A DNA stretch of 64,000 nucleotides from Collimonas sp. PA-H2 (GTDB taxonomy: Bacteria; Pseudomonadota; Gammaproteobacteria; Burkholderiales; Burkholderiaceae_D). Below the pieces are notes generated by a model. The model was not told the origin of the DNA. It saw nothing but the letters and a program-made list of their open reading frames with translations, and did not search any database. The stretch is taken from NCBI RefSeq assembly GCF_002564105.1, contig NZ_PDBX01000001.1:3224001-3288000 (forward strand). Reading direction: 5' to 3'. The position numbers and the translations under genes were made by a program. Positions 15,938 to 24,220 of the stretch are shown here, piece by piece (position 1 is the stretch's first letter; each line of letters starts with the position of its first letter).

Positions 15938-17158
15938 TCATGGCTGATTTATAGTGTCCAGTTTTTTTATGATTTTTTCAGGTATTTTGTCAATCCAATC
16001 CGCCCACGCTTGCATCATCTGTCGTCGCTCTGCTATATATTCGGCGTGATTGTAGGCAGCTTTCGTCCTGTTGTCTTCGGCGTGCGCAAGCTGTCGTTCA
16101 ATCCATTCCGTGCGATAGCCCATCTCATAAAGCTGCGTGGAAGCAGTGGCGCGGAAATCGTGACCAGTCCATAGCCCGGAGCTGTAACCCATATTTTCTA
16201 GTGCACGGTTGATCGTGGTCGCACTCATGACGTCGTCAGGGCGTCTAAAATTTGGGAATAACCAATTGCCGGCGCCCGTAATTTTTCTCAATTCTTCCAA
16301 TATAGCCACGACTTGCTTGGGCAATGGTACAGAGTGTACCCGCCGCATTTTCATGCGCTCGGCGGGAATTTTCCACTCTGCAGCTACCAGGTCGAACTCA
16401 GCCCACGACGCTTTACGTAATTCCACTGTGCGAACGAACGTATAGAGAATGAGGCGCAACGCAAGAACCGTTGTTCGGTTGCCTCCGTATTGCCGGACCC
16501 TGGCGAGGAAATCGCCAATTTCGTCCTCGGACATAGGTTTGCTGTGATTGATCTTTCGGCGATGGAGTGCGCCCGCGAGTGCAGCAGCTGGATCGCCATC
16601 GGCACGCAACGTCACAACAGCTCGGCGGAATACAGCTGAACACCACTGTCTTAGCTGGATCGCATACGACGCTGCGCCACGTTTTTCCATCGTTTGTAGA
16701 ATATCGAGTAAGTGCGCAGCGGTCACATTTCGAATTGGCAAGCGGCCGATTTTGGGGAAAACGTTTTTCTCAAATGCGCTTGTCATCTGCTTAAGCGTAT
16801 AAGGCACAACTTTGGTGGCCTTTATCTCTAGCCATTCTCGAGTGATCGCTTCAAAGGTATTTGCGCGTGATACCGCCTGCCGTAATTTCTCGGTATTCTT
16901 TTCGTGCGTTGGATTGATCCCTTGCTTGACCAGTTCACGGGCGCGCTCCCGTTCGCGGCGGGCTTCGGATAGCGAAACTGCGGGGTATTCCCCGATAGTA
17001 TAGAGGCCATCTTTATCCGGTGTCAGCCAATACCGGTAGCGCCAGAATTTTGCGCCAGAAGGTCGAACTTGAAGGAATAGACCGCTGCCGTCTTGTAATG
17101 AATAAGGCTTGTCGGTCGGTTTGGCGTTGCGGATTTTGGTGTCTGTGAGTGATGGCAT
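15938..17158 (-). CDS. Tyrosine-recombinase integrase (P4-type)
   Basis: 406 residues from the ATG at 17158 (a GTG at 17170 would add four). The N-terminal arm-binding DUF4102 region starts 'MPSLTDTKIRNAKP' and continues 'YSLQDGSGLFLQVRPSGAKFW'. The catalytic set is visible: Arg in 'FVRTVELRKASW', the H-x-x-R box in 'GHDFRATASTQL', and the C-terminal 'LAHAEDNRTKAAYNHAEY' carrying the nucleophilic Tyr. It is read away from the chromosome at its 5' side, so the attachment site is expected to the right of 17158. No tRNA gene is visible there. Confidence 0.95.
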   Translation of the reverse strand: MPSLTDTKIRNAKPTDKPYSLQDGSGLFLQVRPSGAKFWRYRYWLTPDKDGLYTIGEYPAVSLSEARRERERARELVKQGINPTHEKNTEKLRQAVSRANTFEAITREWLEIKATKVVPYTLKQMTSAFEKNVFPKIGRLPIRNVTAAHLLDILQTMEKRGAASYAIQLRQWCSAVFRRAVVTLRADGDPAAALAGALHRRKINHSKPMSEDEIGDFLARVRQYGGNRTTVLALRLILYTFVRTVELRKASWAEFDLVAAEWKIPAERMKMRRVHSVPLPKQVVAILEELRKITGAGNWLFPNFRRPDDVMSATTINRALENMGYSSGLWTGHDFRATASTQLYEMGYRTEWIERQLAHAEDNRTKAAYNHAEYIAERRQMMQAWADWIDKIPEKIIKKLDTINQP

Positions 17159-17197
17159 ACCGGATAACACTGAATTGTATACGGTAGGTTATCCGGT
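17159..17197. promoter_or_regulatory. Perfect 10-bp inverted repeat at the integrase start
   Basis: ACCGGATAAC (17159-17168) and GTTATCCGGT (17188-17197) flank a 19-base loop whose centre is GTATAC. It touches the integrase start codon and is followed on the plus strand by a run of seven T's (17197-17203). It could be a terminator for plus-strand transcription, an operator controlling int, or an integrase arm/core site. Confidence 0.5.
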
Positions 17198-17850
17198 TTT
17201 TTTGTGGCTGTCAGTAAACTTGGCCGAACGATGACGAACGAGAAGCCTAGATTTTATATAGCTGTAGCGGGAGAGTTTGAACGAGTGTGAATGCTACCGA
17301 ACGCCAATCATAGTTGTCGATCATTAGCAGCATAATAGTTCTAACCCATTGATTTTGTTTGGGAATTTTGCCTGCGGGGTGCTTGCTTGGCTGCCTTGCA
17401 GCTTGTCCTGTTGTGGCGGCGCAAACACAAAAATCTGGCAGGCGACACTAGCGTGGTTTCGGCTTTCCACTAACCTTAGTCTAGGGACGCCATCGCAGTT
17501 GCGGGGTCGCGGGCTGAATAAAGTCGGCGGTGAGGCGGGATGTCTTCATGCCATGGGGGCAAATATCAGCGCAAGCATAGGTCGTTGTCAGTATAGCTTC
17601 GTGACGGCAAAGTGTAGCAATAATCATAGTCTTGAACGGAAATATCGGAACTGCTTCGATTTTATTCAAATGGCGCGCCCGACAGCAGCGGGTCGCCTTG
17701 CTTGTTAATCCCCAATATTGGCAACAGGAAAACCTGCTGCCGACCAGCCTGAACTGAGGCTTGGCGACAAAGTTCTTCCTAGGAAAGCATGCCGGAAAAT
17801 CAGCTTTTCCGGCGCCTTCCGGCAACGTCAAGATTTGCATCGGCACCGCG
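17198..17850. other. Non-coding flank, probable prophage-chromosome border
   Basis: About 650 bases without a convincing gene. Short frames here (for example 17349-17708 plus and 17481-17846 minus) lack Shine-Dalgarno sites, recognisable domains and a coding-like composition. A strong hairpin GCCGGAAAA-tcagc-TTTTCCGGC lies at 17791-17813. attR is probably in this stretch, but it cannot be defined because the other end of the prophage is outside the window. Confidence 0.5.
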
Positions 17851-17879
17851 TTGACAAATGCTTCTTTGATTCCTAAGAT
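17851..17879 (+). promoter_or_regulatory. Sigma-70 promoter for the DUF1059 gene
   Basis: TTGACA (17851-17856), a 17-base spacer, then TAAGAT (17874-17879). A near-consensus promoter pointing at the gene starting at 17961. Confidence 0.75.
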
Positions 17880-17960
17880 TTATTCTCAAGCGAGCTCGCA
17901 GCAGGCCGTTTGTGTGCATCGGATTTGAGCAATCATATTGCTGCAATGAAGGAGTTCACC

Positions 17961-18161
17961 ATGTCACGCAAATACATCGACTGCCGCGAATATCCCAGTG
18001 ATACCAAGTGTTCAGTGGCGATCGCTGCCGATAACGATGAAGAATTGCTGGCGGCAGCGGTCCAGCATGCGGTCAGCGTTCACGGCCACCAGGACACCCC
18101 CGAATTGCGTAGCCAGCTTGGACAGTTATTCAAGGAGGGTACGCCGCCGCTAAAAATCTGA
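17961..18161 (+). CDS. DUF1059 family small protein
   Basis: 66 residues from the ATG at 17961, which has a GGAG Shine-Dalgarno 6 bases upstream; an in-frame ATG at 17946 lacks one. The layout 'KYIDCREYPSDTKCSVAIAA', an acidic stretch 'DNDEELLAAAVQHAVSVHGH' and a short C-terminal helix is typical of DUF1059 proteins, whose function is unknown. Conserved Cys and His could bind metal. Convergent with trpE. Confidence 0.8.
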   Translation: MSRKYIDCREYPSDTKCSVAIAADNDEELLAAAVQHAVSVHGHQDTPELRSQLGQLFKEGTPPLKI

Positions 18162-18191
18162 CGGCGGCCGCATCAGCGCTTGGTTTCTTGT

Positions 18192-18215
18192 GCTGGCCAT
18201 AAGGACATGGCCAGC
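18192..18215. terminator. Hairpin between trpE and DUF1059 gene
   Basis: GCTGGCCAT (18192-18200) pairs perfectly with ATGGCCAGC (18207-18215), loop of 6. It starts 1 base beyond the trpE stop between two convergent genes. No clear U-run on either side, so termination would be weak or assisted. Confidence 0.4.
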
Positions 18216-18216
18216 A

Positions 18217-19731
18217 TCAGATTTCACCATCCAGGCCGTCTTGTACCTGTTCCGCCGCGCGCAACACCGCGCGCGCCTTGTTTTCGGTTTCCTGCCATTC
18301 CATCTCGGGCACCGAATCGGCGACGATGCCGGCCGCTGCCTGCACGTACAGCATGCCATCCTTGATGACGCCGGTGCGGATCGCGATGGCGACATCCATT
18401 TCGCCGCCGAACGACAGGTAGCCGCAGGCGCCGCCATAGATGCCGCGCTTGGTCAGCTCCAGCTCGTCGATGATTTCCATTGCGCGCACTTTCGGCGCGC
18501 CGGACAGGGTGCCGGCCGGGAAGGTGGCTTTCAGCACATCCAGGTTGGACAGGCCGGATTTCAGCTCGCCTTCGACATTCGAAACGATGTGCTGCACATG
18601 CGAATATTTTTCGATCACCATCTGGTCGGTGACCTTGACGCTGCCGGTTTCGGCGATGCGGCCGATGTCGTTGCGAGCCAGGTCGATCAGCATCACGTGT
18701 TCCGCGATTTCCTTGGGATCGGCCAGCAGTTCCGTGGCCAGCTGCGCATCCTGTTCCGGGGTGCTGCCGCGCGGACGGGTGCCGGCCAATGGGCGGATGG
18801 TCACGGTGCGCTTGGCTTCGCCGTTGGCTTTGGGAGCCGAGGTTTGTTCGTTGCGGACCAGGATTTCCGGCGAGGCGCCGACAATCTGCATGTCGCCGAA
18901 ATTATAGAAGTACATATACGGCGACGGATTCAGCGAGCGCAAGGCGCGGTACAGCATCAGCGGTGAATCGACGTAAGGTTTCTTGATGCGCTGGCCGATC
19001 TGGACCTGCATCAGGTCGCCGGCCATCACGTATTCCTTGGCCTTGGCGACGGCCTTCAAATAATCTTCGCGCTTGAATTCGCGGATGATTTCGGTGCGTA
19101 CCGAAGCAGAGGTAACCGGTGCGTCGGCCGGACGGCGCAGCATGTTGCGCAGGTCTTTCAGGCGTTGCCGCCCTTTGGAGAAAGCTTCCGGCTGGGTCGG
19201 ATCGGCATACACGATCAGGTACAGCTTGCCGGATAAATTGTCGATCACCGCCAGCTCTTCGGTCAGCAGCAGCTGGATGTCAGGCAGGCCGAGATCGTCT
19301 TTCGGCGTCGAGTGCGCCAGCCGTTTTTCGATGTGGCGCACCGTGTCGTAACCGAAGTAGCCGGCCAGGCCGCCGCAAAAGCGTGGCAGGCCGGGGCGCA
19401 GCGCAACTTTATAGCGCGCCTGGAATTCGGCGATGAAATCGAGCGGATTGCCTTCGCGGGTTTCGATGACCTTGTCGTGCTGGAGCACTTCGATGCGCGT
19501 GCCGTAGCTGCGCAGCAGCGTGGTCGCAGGCAGGCCGATGAAGGAGTAGCGGCCGAAACGCTCGCCGCCGACTACCGATTCCAGCAGGAAGGTGTTCTTG
19601 CCGGTCTGCTGGGTTTGCGCCAGCTTCAGGTACAGCGTCAACGGGGTTTCGAGATCGGCAAAGGCTTCGGCGATCAGCGGGATGCGGTTGTAGCCTTGCG
19701 TGGCCAGCGATTTGAATTCGAGTTCGGTCAT
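18217..19731 (-). CDS. trpE: Anthranilate synthase component I
   Basis: Converts chorismate to anthranilate with ammonia from TrpG, the first step of tryptophan synthesis. 504 residues, normal length. The feedback-inhibition motif L-L-E-S is visible near residue 50 ('[19 protein letters not shown]'), and the C-terminal chorismate-binding domain contains '[12 protein letters not shown]' and '[13 protein letters not shown]'. GGAG Shine-Dalgarno before the ATG. It lies downstream of rpe and gph on the same strand but is separated from gph by 258 bases that carry a leader peptide gene with four Trp codons. The usual downstream trpG-trpD-trpC genes are not present on this side. Confidence 0.97.
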   Translation of the reverse strand: MTELEFKSLATQGYNRIPLIAEAFADLETPLTLYLKLAQTQQTGKNTFLLESVVGGERFGRYSFIGLPATTLLRSYGTRIEVLQHDKVIETREGNPLDFIAEFQARYKVALRPGLPRFCGGLAGYFGYDTVRHIEKRLAHSTPKDDLGLPDIQLLLTEELAVIDNLSGKLYLIVYADPTQPEAFSKGRQRLKDLRNMLRRPADAPVTSASVRTEIIREFKREDYLKAVAKAKEYVMAGDLMQVQIGQRIKKPYVDSPLMLYRALRSLNPSPYMYFYNFGDMQIVGASPEILVRNEQTSAPKANGEAKRTVTIRPLAGTRPRGSTPEQDAQLATELLADPKEIAEHVMLIDLARNDIGRIAETGSVKVTDQMVIEKYSHVQHIVSNVEGELKSGLSNLDVLKATFPAGTLSGAPKVRAMEIIDELELTKRGIYGGACGYLSFGGEMDVAIAIRTGVIKDGMLYVQAAAGIVADSVPEMEWQETENKARAVLRAAEQVQDGLDGEI

Positions 19732-19775
19732 GTTTCTCTCCAGGCCGCTATTGTAGAACAGCGGTGGTTCACTAC

Positions 19776-19862
19776 AAAAAACGTTGCCTGAATTTTAAAT
19801 CTCGGGGAGGGGATGTGTCGTCACAGTGTGGCCACATTTTGTCCGCAAGTACTCAGGCAGCA
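19776..19862 (-). terminator. Candidate trp attenuator structure
   Basis: On the minus strand, TGCTGCCTGA (19853-19862) can pair with TCAGGCAACG (19782-19791; one mismatch and one wobble), and this arm is immediately followed by six U's (19776-19781). The ~60-base loop contains its own GTGGCCAC hairpin. The 5' side can instead pair with the Trp-codon region of the leader (GCTAT with ATAGC). This fits an attenuation mechanism, but the long loop makes the exact structure uncertain. Confidence 0.5.
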
Positions 19863-19875
19863 GCTATCGGTGGGT

Positions 19876-19959
19876 TCAGTTAGCCCAGGATTGCCAGCGT
19901 CGCCATAGCCAGGCCCCGGGGGCGGCTAGGAGGACATGAAGTTTTTTGTTGAAAAACAT
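19876..19959 (-). CDS. trpL: trp operon leader peptide
   Basis: A 27-residue frame starting at the ATG at 19959 and ending 'APGAWLWRRWQSWAN' before a TGA. Four of the last eleven codons are TGG (Trp), which is far above expectation and typical of a tryptophan attenuator leader. It ends 144 bases before trpE. Stalling of a ribosome on these Trp codons when tryptophanyl-tRNA is scarce would favour read-through into trpE. No strong Shine-Dalgarno is evident ahead of the ATG, so the start codon is the weakest part of the call. Confidence 0.7.
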   Translation of the reverse strand: MFFNKKLHVLLAAPGAWLWRRWQSWAN

Positions 19960-19989
19960 GAGAGATAGGGCGTTTTTAAATAAGTCGAT

Positions 19990-20688
19990 TCAGTGGCTTA
20001 TATTTTGTGCTGCAACAAGCAGCGAGGTGACTATACCATCGGAATCGACATTTTGTATAGACTCGCCGTGATTGTATCCATAAGGCACGTTAAACACCGG
20101 ACAACCGGCCGCGCGGGCAGCCTGGGCGTCATTGCTGGAATCGCCGATGGCCAGCACCTGCGCCGGTTGCAGCTGGAAATCGGCGCACACGGCCAGCAGC
20201 GGCATCGGGTCCGGCTTCTTTTTCGGAAAAGAATCGCCGCCGTAAACCACTTCGAAATAATCGCGCAAGCCGGCTTTTTCCAGCAAGGCCACGGCAAACT
20301 CCAGGGGTTTGTTGGTGACGCAGGCCAGCCGCAAGCCTCGCTCGCGCATGGCTTGCAAGCCTTCCACCACGCCTGGATAGATGGTGGCCAGGCTGCCGTT
20401 GACCACGGCGTAGTGGCGTTGGTAGGAATCCAGCGCTGCTTCGAAATGCTGCTCGACCTCGGCTGCCTGATAATCGACGCCGAGCACGCGGCGGATCAGG
20501 TTCTCGCTGCCTTTGCCGACGAAGTCGACAATGGTTTGCTGCGGCAGCGGCGCCAGGTCCAGCTCGGCGCGCATGCGGTTGACGGCGGCGTGGAAATCCG
20601 GCGCCGTGTCCAGCATGGTGCCGTCCAGGTCGATGATGGCGGCGGCGATGCCGCTCAGCGCTGTCGGGGCAGTCGCCGTTGTCTTCAT
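19990..20688 (-). CDS. gph: Phosphoglycolate phosphatase
   Basis: HAD-superfamily phosphatase, 232 residues, removing phosphate from 2-phosphoglycolate. Motif I '[13 protein letters not shown]' carries the nucleophile Asp; motif II is in '[10 protein letters not shown]', and motif III/IV is '[11 protein letters not shown]...[11 protein letters not shown]'. The start ATG overlaps the rpe stop (ATGA), so the two are translationally coupled. rpe-gph-trpE is a common order in Burkholderiales. Confidence 0.92.
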   Translation of the reverse strand: MKTTATAPTALSGIAAAIIDLDGTMLDTAPDFHAAVNRMRAELDLAPLPQQTIVDFVGKGSENLIRRVLGVDYQAAEVEQHFEAALDSYQRHYAVVNGSLATIYPGVVEGLQAMRERGLRLACVTNKPLEFAVALLEKAGLRDYFEVVYGGDSFPKKKPDPMPLLAVCADFQLQPAQVLAIGDSSNDAQAARAAGCPVFNVPYGYNHGESIQNVDSDGIVTSLLVAAQNISH

Positions 20689-21350
20689 ACGGTTGCCAGC
20701 TGCGCGCGCATGTCGTCGATGACGGCCTTGTAGTCGGGCTTGCCGAAGATGGCGGAGCCGGCCACGAAAGTATCGGCGCCGGCCTTGGCGGCCGCTGCGA
20801 TATTCTCGATCTTGATGCCGCCGTCCACTTCCAGCATGATGTCGCGCCCCGATTCGTCGATACGGCGGCGCACCTCGGCGATTTTCTTGAGCGCTTGCGG
20901 AATGAAGGACTGGCCGCCGAAACCGGGGTTGACCGACATGATCAGGATGATGTCGATCTTGTCCATCACATAGTCCAGGTATTCCAGCGAAGTGGCGGGA
21001 TTGAACACCAGGCCGGCCTTGCAGCCGTGGTCGCGGATCAGCTGCAGCGAGCGGTCGACGTGCTCCGAACCTTCCGGGTGGAAAGTGATGATGTTGGCGC
21101 CGGCCTTGGCGAAGTCGGGAATGATGCGGTCTACCGGCTTGACCATCAGGTGGACGTCGATCGGCACCTGCACGTGCGGGCGGATGGCTTCGCACACCAG
21201 CGGGCCGATCGTCAGGTTAGGCACGTAATGGTTGTCCATGACATCGAAGTGGATCATGTCGGCGCCGTCGCGGACAACATTGCGTACTTCCTCGCCCAGG
21301 CGGGCGAAGTCGGCGGAGAGGATACTTGGAGCAATACGGTAGGTTGGCAT
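20685..21350 (-). CDS. rpe: Ribulose-phosphate 3-epimerase
   Basis: Interconverts ribulose 5-phosphate and xylulose 5-phosphate in the pentose phosphate pathway. 221 residues, usual length. Begins '[20 protein letters not shown]', with '[17 protein letters not shown]' (metal-binding His/Asp), '[13 protein letters not shown]' and '[11 protein letters not shown]' all visible. First gene of the minus-strand rpe-gph-(trpL-trpE) unit. Confidence 0.97.
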   Translation of the reverse strand: MPTYRIAPSILSADFARLGEEVRNVVRDGADMIHFDVMDNHYVPNLTIGPLVCEAIRPHVQVPIDVHLMVKPVDRIIPDFAKAGANIITFHPEGSEHVDRSLQLIRDHGCKAGLVFNPATSLEYLDYVMDKIDIILIMSVNPGFGGQSFIPQALKKIAEVRRRIDESGRDIMLEVDGGIKIENIAAAAKAGADTFVAGSAIFGKPDYKAVIDDMRAQLATV

Positions 21351-21398
21351 GAGGCTGTCCAGGGAAAGGCGCAAAAGATCGCTATTTTACCCTTTAGC

Positions 21399-21563
21399 CT
21401 AGTGTAGTGTTTCACACATAATGACACTTAATAAACGGCGTCTTTTCGCGCCATGCGTCGTTGCAAATCCTCGCGATAGCCCGCTATCGCTCCGGTTTGC
21501 GCCTAGCCTGGCACGAAAATACACCATTTCTTAAGCGCCATTACATGCGAAACACTACACTAG
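21399..21563. repeat. 165-bp imperfect palindromic element
   Basis: The whole 165 bases fold on themselves. The left end CTAGTGTAGTGTTTC is repeated exactly as an inverted copy at the right end, and the centre is GCGATAGC-cc-GCTATCGC. The two ~81-base arms match at roughly three positions in four. It lies in the 315-base gap between the divergent rpe and apaG genes, so it is not a simple terminator. It looks like a MITE or large REP-type element. Confidence 0.8.
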
Positions 21564-21665
21564 CATCAGGCGCCCTTGCAGCTTGCGTCAGGGCAGAAAT
21601 TCGTGTGCAATGGGCCGTCCGCTATATCTAAATCTTATATATAAGCATCAACCGAGGAAATCAGC

Positions 21666-22040
21666 ATGGCCGCCTATGAACTCACCGTCACTGTCAGAAC
21701 CCAATACCTGGAAGAGCAATCACAGCCTGACAGTTCGCACTATGTCTTTGCTTATGCGATCACGATCAAGAACACAGGCCAGGTCGCCGCGCAGCTGATT
21801 TCGCGGCACTGGGTCATCACCGACGCCAACAATCACGTGGAAGAAGTGCGCGGCCTGGGCGTGGTCGGCCATCAGCCGCTGCTGCAACCGGGCGAGCAGT
21901 TCGAATACACCAGCGGCACCTCGCTGGCGACGCCGCAGGGCTCGATGCTGGGCGAGTATTTCTGCGTAGCCGAAGACGGCGAACAGTTCGAGGCGCGCAT
22001 TCCGGAATTCATCCTGTCGCTTCCACGCACCCTGCATTGA
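21666..22040 (+). CDS. apaG: ApaG protein
   Basis: 124 residues, single FN3-like domain of the ApaG family (linked to Co2+/Mg2+ homeostasis and, in fusions, to F-box-like proteins; biochemical role unclear). The signature 'QLISRHWVITDANNHVEEVR' followed by 'GVVGHQPLLQPGEQFEYTSG' is complete. GAGGAAATC Shine-Dalgarno before the ATG. Convergent with the small membrane protein gene at 22057. Confidence 0.95.
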   Translation: MAAYELTVTVRTQYLEEQSQPDSSHYVFAYAITIKNTGQVAAQLISRHWVITDANNHVEEVRGLGVVGHQPLLQPGEQFEYTSGTSLATPQGSMLGEYFCVAEDGEQFEARIPEFILSLPRTLH

Positions 22041-22056
22041 GGCATGGCGTTTTGAA

Positions 22057-22212
22057 CTATTGGTCCTTTTTGTCGTCTTTTGGCGGTAGCGATTTGCTCG
22101 GCGGCTTTTGATCCGGGGTTTGATCCGGTTTACGGCCGGAAAACATGGTCCACCAGACAATGAATGCGAATACAAAGAAGGCGAAGCAAGCTTCGAGAGC
22201 CACTAACCACAT
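22057..22212 (-). CDS. 51-residue membrane protein, hydrophilic tail
   Basis: One hydrophobic segment, 'ALEACFAFFVFAFIVWWTMF', followed by a charged Pro/Lys/Asp-rich tail 'RKPDQTPDQKPPSKSLPPK'. An AGGA Shine-Dalgarno lies 8 bases before the ATG at 22212, and its start is 12 bases from the divergent mltA start. Function unknown; the composition and tight fit between genes argue that it is real. Confidence 0.6.
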   Translation of the reverse strand: MWLVALEACFAFFVFAFIVWWTMFSGRKPDQTPDQKPPSKSLPPKDDKKDQ

Positions 22213-22224
22213 AAAGAATCCTAA

Positions 22225-23421
22225 ATGCTATTTAAACGTCTCAGTTTACCCGTTTCTGTATTGATTATCGGATTCAGTTTAGCTGCCTGCACCACCACGT
22301 CCCTTACTCCTCCGCCGCAGGAAACGCCGCGCCCGGGCGTAGCGCCCGCCGTGCCATCGGCCGCCCCTGGCGCCAACCTGCGCGCCACTACTTTCGCCGC
22401 CCTGCCGGGCTGGGGCAGCGATGATTTGCGCCAGGCGCTGCCGGCTTTCCTGACGTCATGCTCCACGCAGGCGCGTAAAGCCGACTGGAAAGAGCCTTGC
22501 GCCATCGCGGCCGGACTGGATGCCGGCAATGAAAAAGACATCCGCACCTTCTTCCAGTCCTTCTTTACGCCTTATCAGGTTATCAATGCCGATGGCAGCG
22601 ACAATGGCCTGGTCACCGGCTATTACGAGCCGCTACTGAAGGGTTCGCGCAAGCGCGGCGGTCCTTATCAGACGCCGCTCTACCGCGCGCCGGATGATCT
22701 GATCACGGTCGACCTGGCCAGCATTTATCCGGAATTGAAAGGCTTGCGCCTGCGCGGCCGCCTGGTCGGCAATAAGGTGCTGCCTTATCCAAGCCGCGCC
22801 GAGCTGGATAAGTCCGGCGCCCTGGCCGGCAAGGAAATCCTGTGGGTGGACGATCCCATCGATGCCTTCTTCCTGCAGGTGCAGGGTTCCGGCCGGGTGC
22901 AGATGAATGACGGCAGCAGCATTGTGCGGGTCGCTTATTCTGACCAGAACGGTTATCCCTACCGCTCGATCGGCCGCTACCTGGTGGATAAAGGCGAATT
23001 AACGCTGGCGCAGGCTTCGGCGCAGGGCATCAAAGGCTGGCTGGCAGCCAATCCGAGCCGCCAGCAAGAATTGTTGAACGCCAATCCGAGCTACGTTTTC
23101 TTCAAAGAGGAAAAAGTGCTGGATGCTAGCCAGGGGCCGAAAGGCGCGCAGGGCGTGCCGCTGACGCCGCTGCGCTCGATCGCGGTCGATCCGCAATTCG
23201 TGCCGCTGGGGACGCCGGTGTTCCTGGCGACCACCCAGCCGAACAGCAATACGCCTTTGCAACAGTTGGTAGTGGCGCAGGATACTGGTGGCGCGATCAA
23301 GGGCGCGGTCCGGGCCGATTTCTTCTGGGGCTTTGGCAATGAAGCCGGCGACAAGGCCGGTAGGATGAAGCAGCGCGGCACGATGTGGCTGTTGCTGCCA
23401 AAAGGGGCGCCGGCGCGCTAA
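22225..23421 (+). CDS. mltA: Membrane-bound lytic murein transglycosylase A
   Basis: Outer-membrane lipoprotein that cleaves peptidoglycan glycan strands. 398 residues. The signal peptide ends in a lipobox 'LAAC' with the lipidated Cys near residue 21. The MltA barrel is visible from 'DNGLVTGYYEPLL' onward, with 'WVDDPIDAFFLQVQGSGRV' and, in the C-terminal 3D domain, 'VAQDTGGAIKGAVRADFFWG' containing the catalytic Asp residues. Confidence 0.95.
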   Translation: MLFKRLSLPVSVLIIGFSLAACTTTSLTPPPQETPRPGVAPAVPSAAPGANLRATTFAALPGWGSDDLRQALPAFLTSCSTQARKADWKEPCAIAAGLDAGNEKDIRTFFQSFFTPYQVINADGSDNGLVTGYYEPLLKGSRKRGGPYQTPLYRAPDDLITVDLASIYPELKGLRLRGRLVGNKVLPYPSRAELDKSGALAGKEILWVDDPIDAFFLQVQGSGRVQMNDGSSIVRVAYSDQNGYPYRSIGRYLVDKGELTLAQASAQGIKGWLAANPSRQQELLNANPSYVFFKEEKVLDASQGPKGAQGVPLTPLRSIAVDPQFVPLGTPVFLATTQPNSNTPLQQLVVAQDTGGAIKGAVRADFFWGFGNEAGDKAGRMKQRGTMWLLLPKGAPAR

Positions 23422-23458
23422 ATTGTTCTCTATATAGAGAGAGGGCTAATCAATGTGG

Positions 23459-23493
23459 AGCCGGACTTGCTGCAATGGCGATCAAGTCCGGCT
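23459..23493. terminator. Hairpin between mltA and uspA
   Basis: AGCCGGACTTG (23459-23469) and CAAGTCCGGCT (23483-23493) form a perfect 11-bp stem between two convergent genes. U-runs are poor on both sides, so it may be a bidirectional but weak terminator. Confidence 0.5.
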
Positions 23494-23550
23494 AATCGCT
23501 TAATTATGCTGATGCAGCCGCGTTGTTGGTGAGCACGGGTTATGCAAGCC

Positions 23551-23988
23551 TTAACGCAATACCAGCACCGGAATGGTTGAATGCGCCAGCACCCGCTGGG
23601 TTTTGCTCCCAAGAAATAGTCGGCTGAGGCCGCTGCGCCCGTGTGAAGCCATGAAAATCGCATCGCAATGGTGTTTTTCGGCGGCGCTGATGATTTCCTC
23701 GTCGGGATTGAAAGCCTGGGCCGTCAGCATTTCGCAGGATACGCCGGCGTTCTTGGCGGCGTCGGCGACTTTCTGTACATTCAGCTTGGCCAGCGCCAGC
23801 ATGTTTTCTTCATAAGTGCCGGGGTCGGTCGCCATGCTGCTTTCCGCCATCGGCGAGAATGGATAAGGTTCGGCAACCGAGAGGGCGAGGATCCTGCCAC
23901 CGCTGAATTTTGCAAATTCAATCGCTGTATTGATGGCCTTTTCCGACAAATGAGAGCCGTCGGTGGGTACAAGAATGGTTTTGAACAT
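23551..23988 (-). CDS. Universal stress protein (UspA family)
   Basis: 145 residues from the ATG at 23988, which has a GGAGG Shine-Dalgarno. 'ILVPTDGSHLSEKAI' opens the fold and the ATP-binding loop 'GRSGLSRLFLGSKTQRVL' (G-x2-G-x9-G-S/T type) is present near the C-terminus, followed by 'STIPVLVLR'. Likely nucleotide-binding stress protein; client unknown. Confidence 0.92.
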   Translation of the reverse strand: MFKTILVPTDGSHLSEKAINTAIEFAKFSGGRILALSVAEPYPFSPMAESSMATDPGTYEENMLALAKLNVQKVADAAKNAGVSCEMLTAQAFNPDEEIISAAEKHHCDAIFMASHGRSGLSRLFLGSKTQRVLAHSTIPVLVLR

Positions 23989-24220
23989 GGCTTGCCTCCT
24001 TCCAGTAAAAGGGGTGTCGGTCAAAATCTGGCGATCTCGTCGGTAATATAGCTACTTCCTACGCATATATAGTATAGACAATGCACAAATTGAAAGATTC
24101 CTTAGGGCGGCCGCATTGTGGATTTGCAATATAGCCATCCTAAACCTTATCTGACTTAGCGGCGCTACAATTAAGCCGATTCAACATGCGTAATCAACAT
24201 ACATAAAGATAGGATCTGTA

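Noticed and set aside
17349..17846. Overlapping open frames of ~120 codons on both strands beside the prophage border
   Set aside because: No recognisable domain, no Shine-Dalgarno and unlikely amino-acid composition; treated as non-coding flank.
17159..17960. A tRNA gene as the prophage attachment site
   Set aside because: No tRNA-like acceptor or T-loop sequence is present between int and the DUF1059 gene.
21399..21563. The long palindrome as a terminator of rpe
   Set aside because: It lies upstream of rpe (minus strand) and of apaG (plus strand), so it cannot end either transcript.
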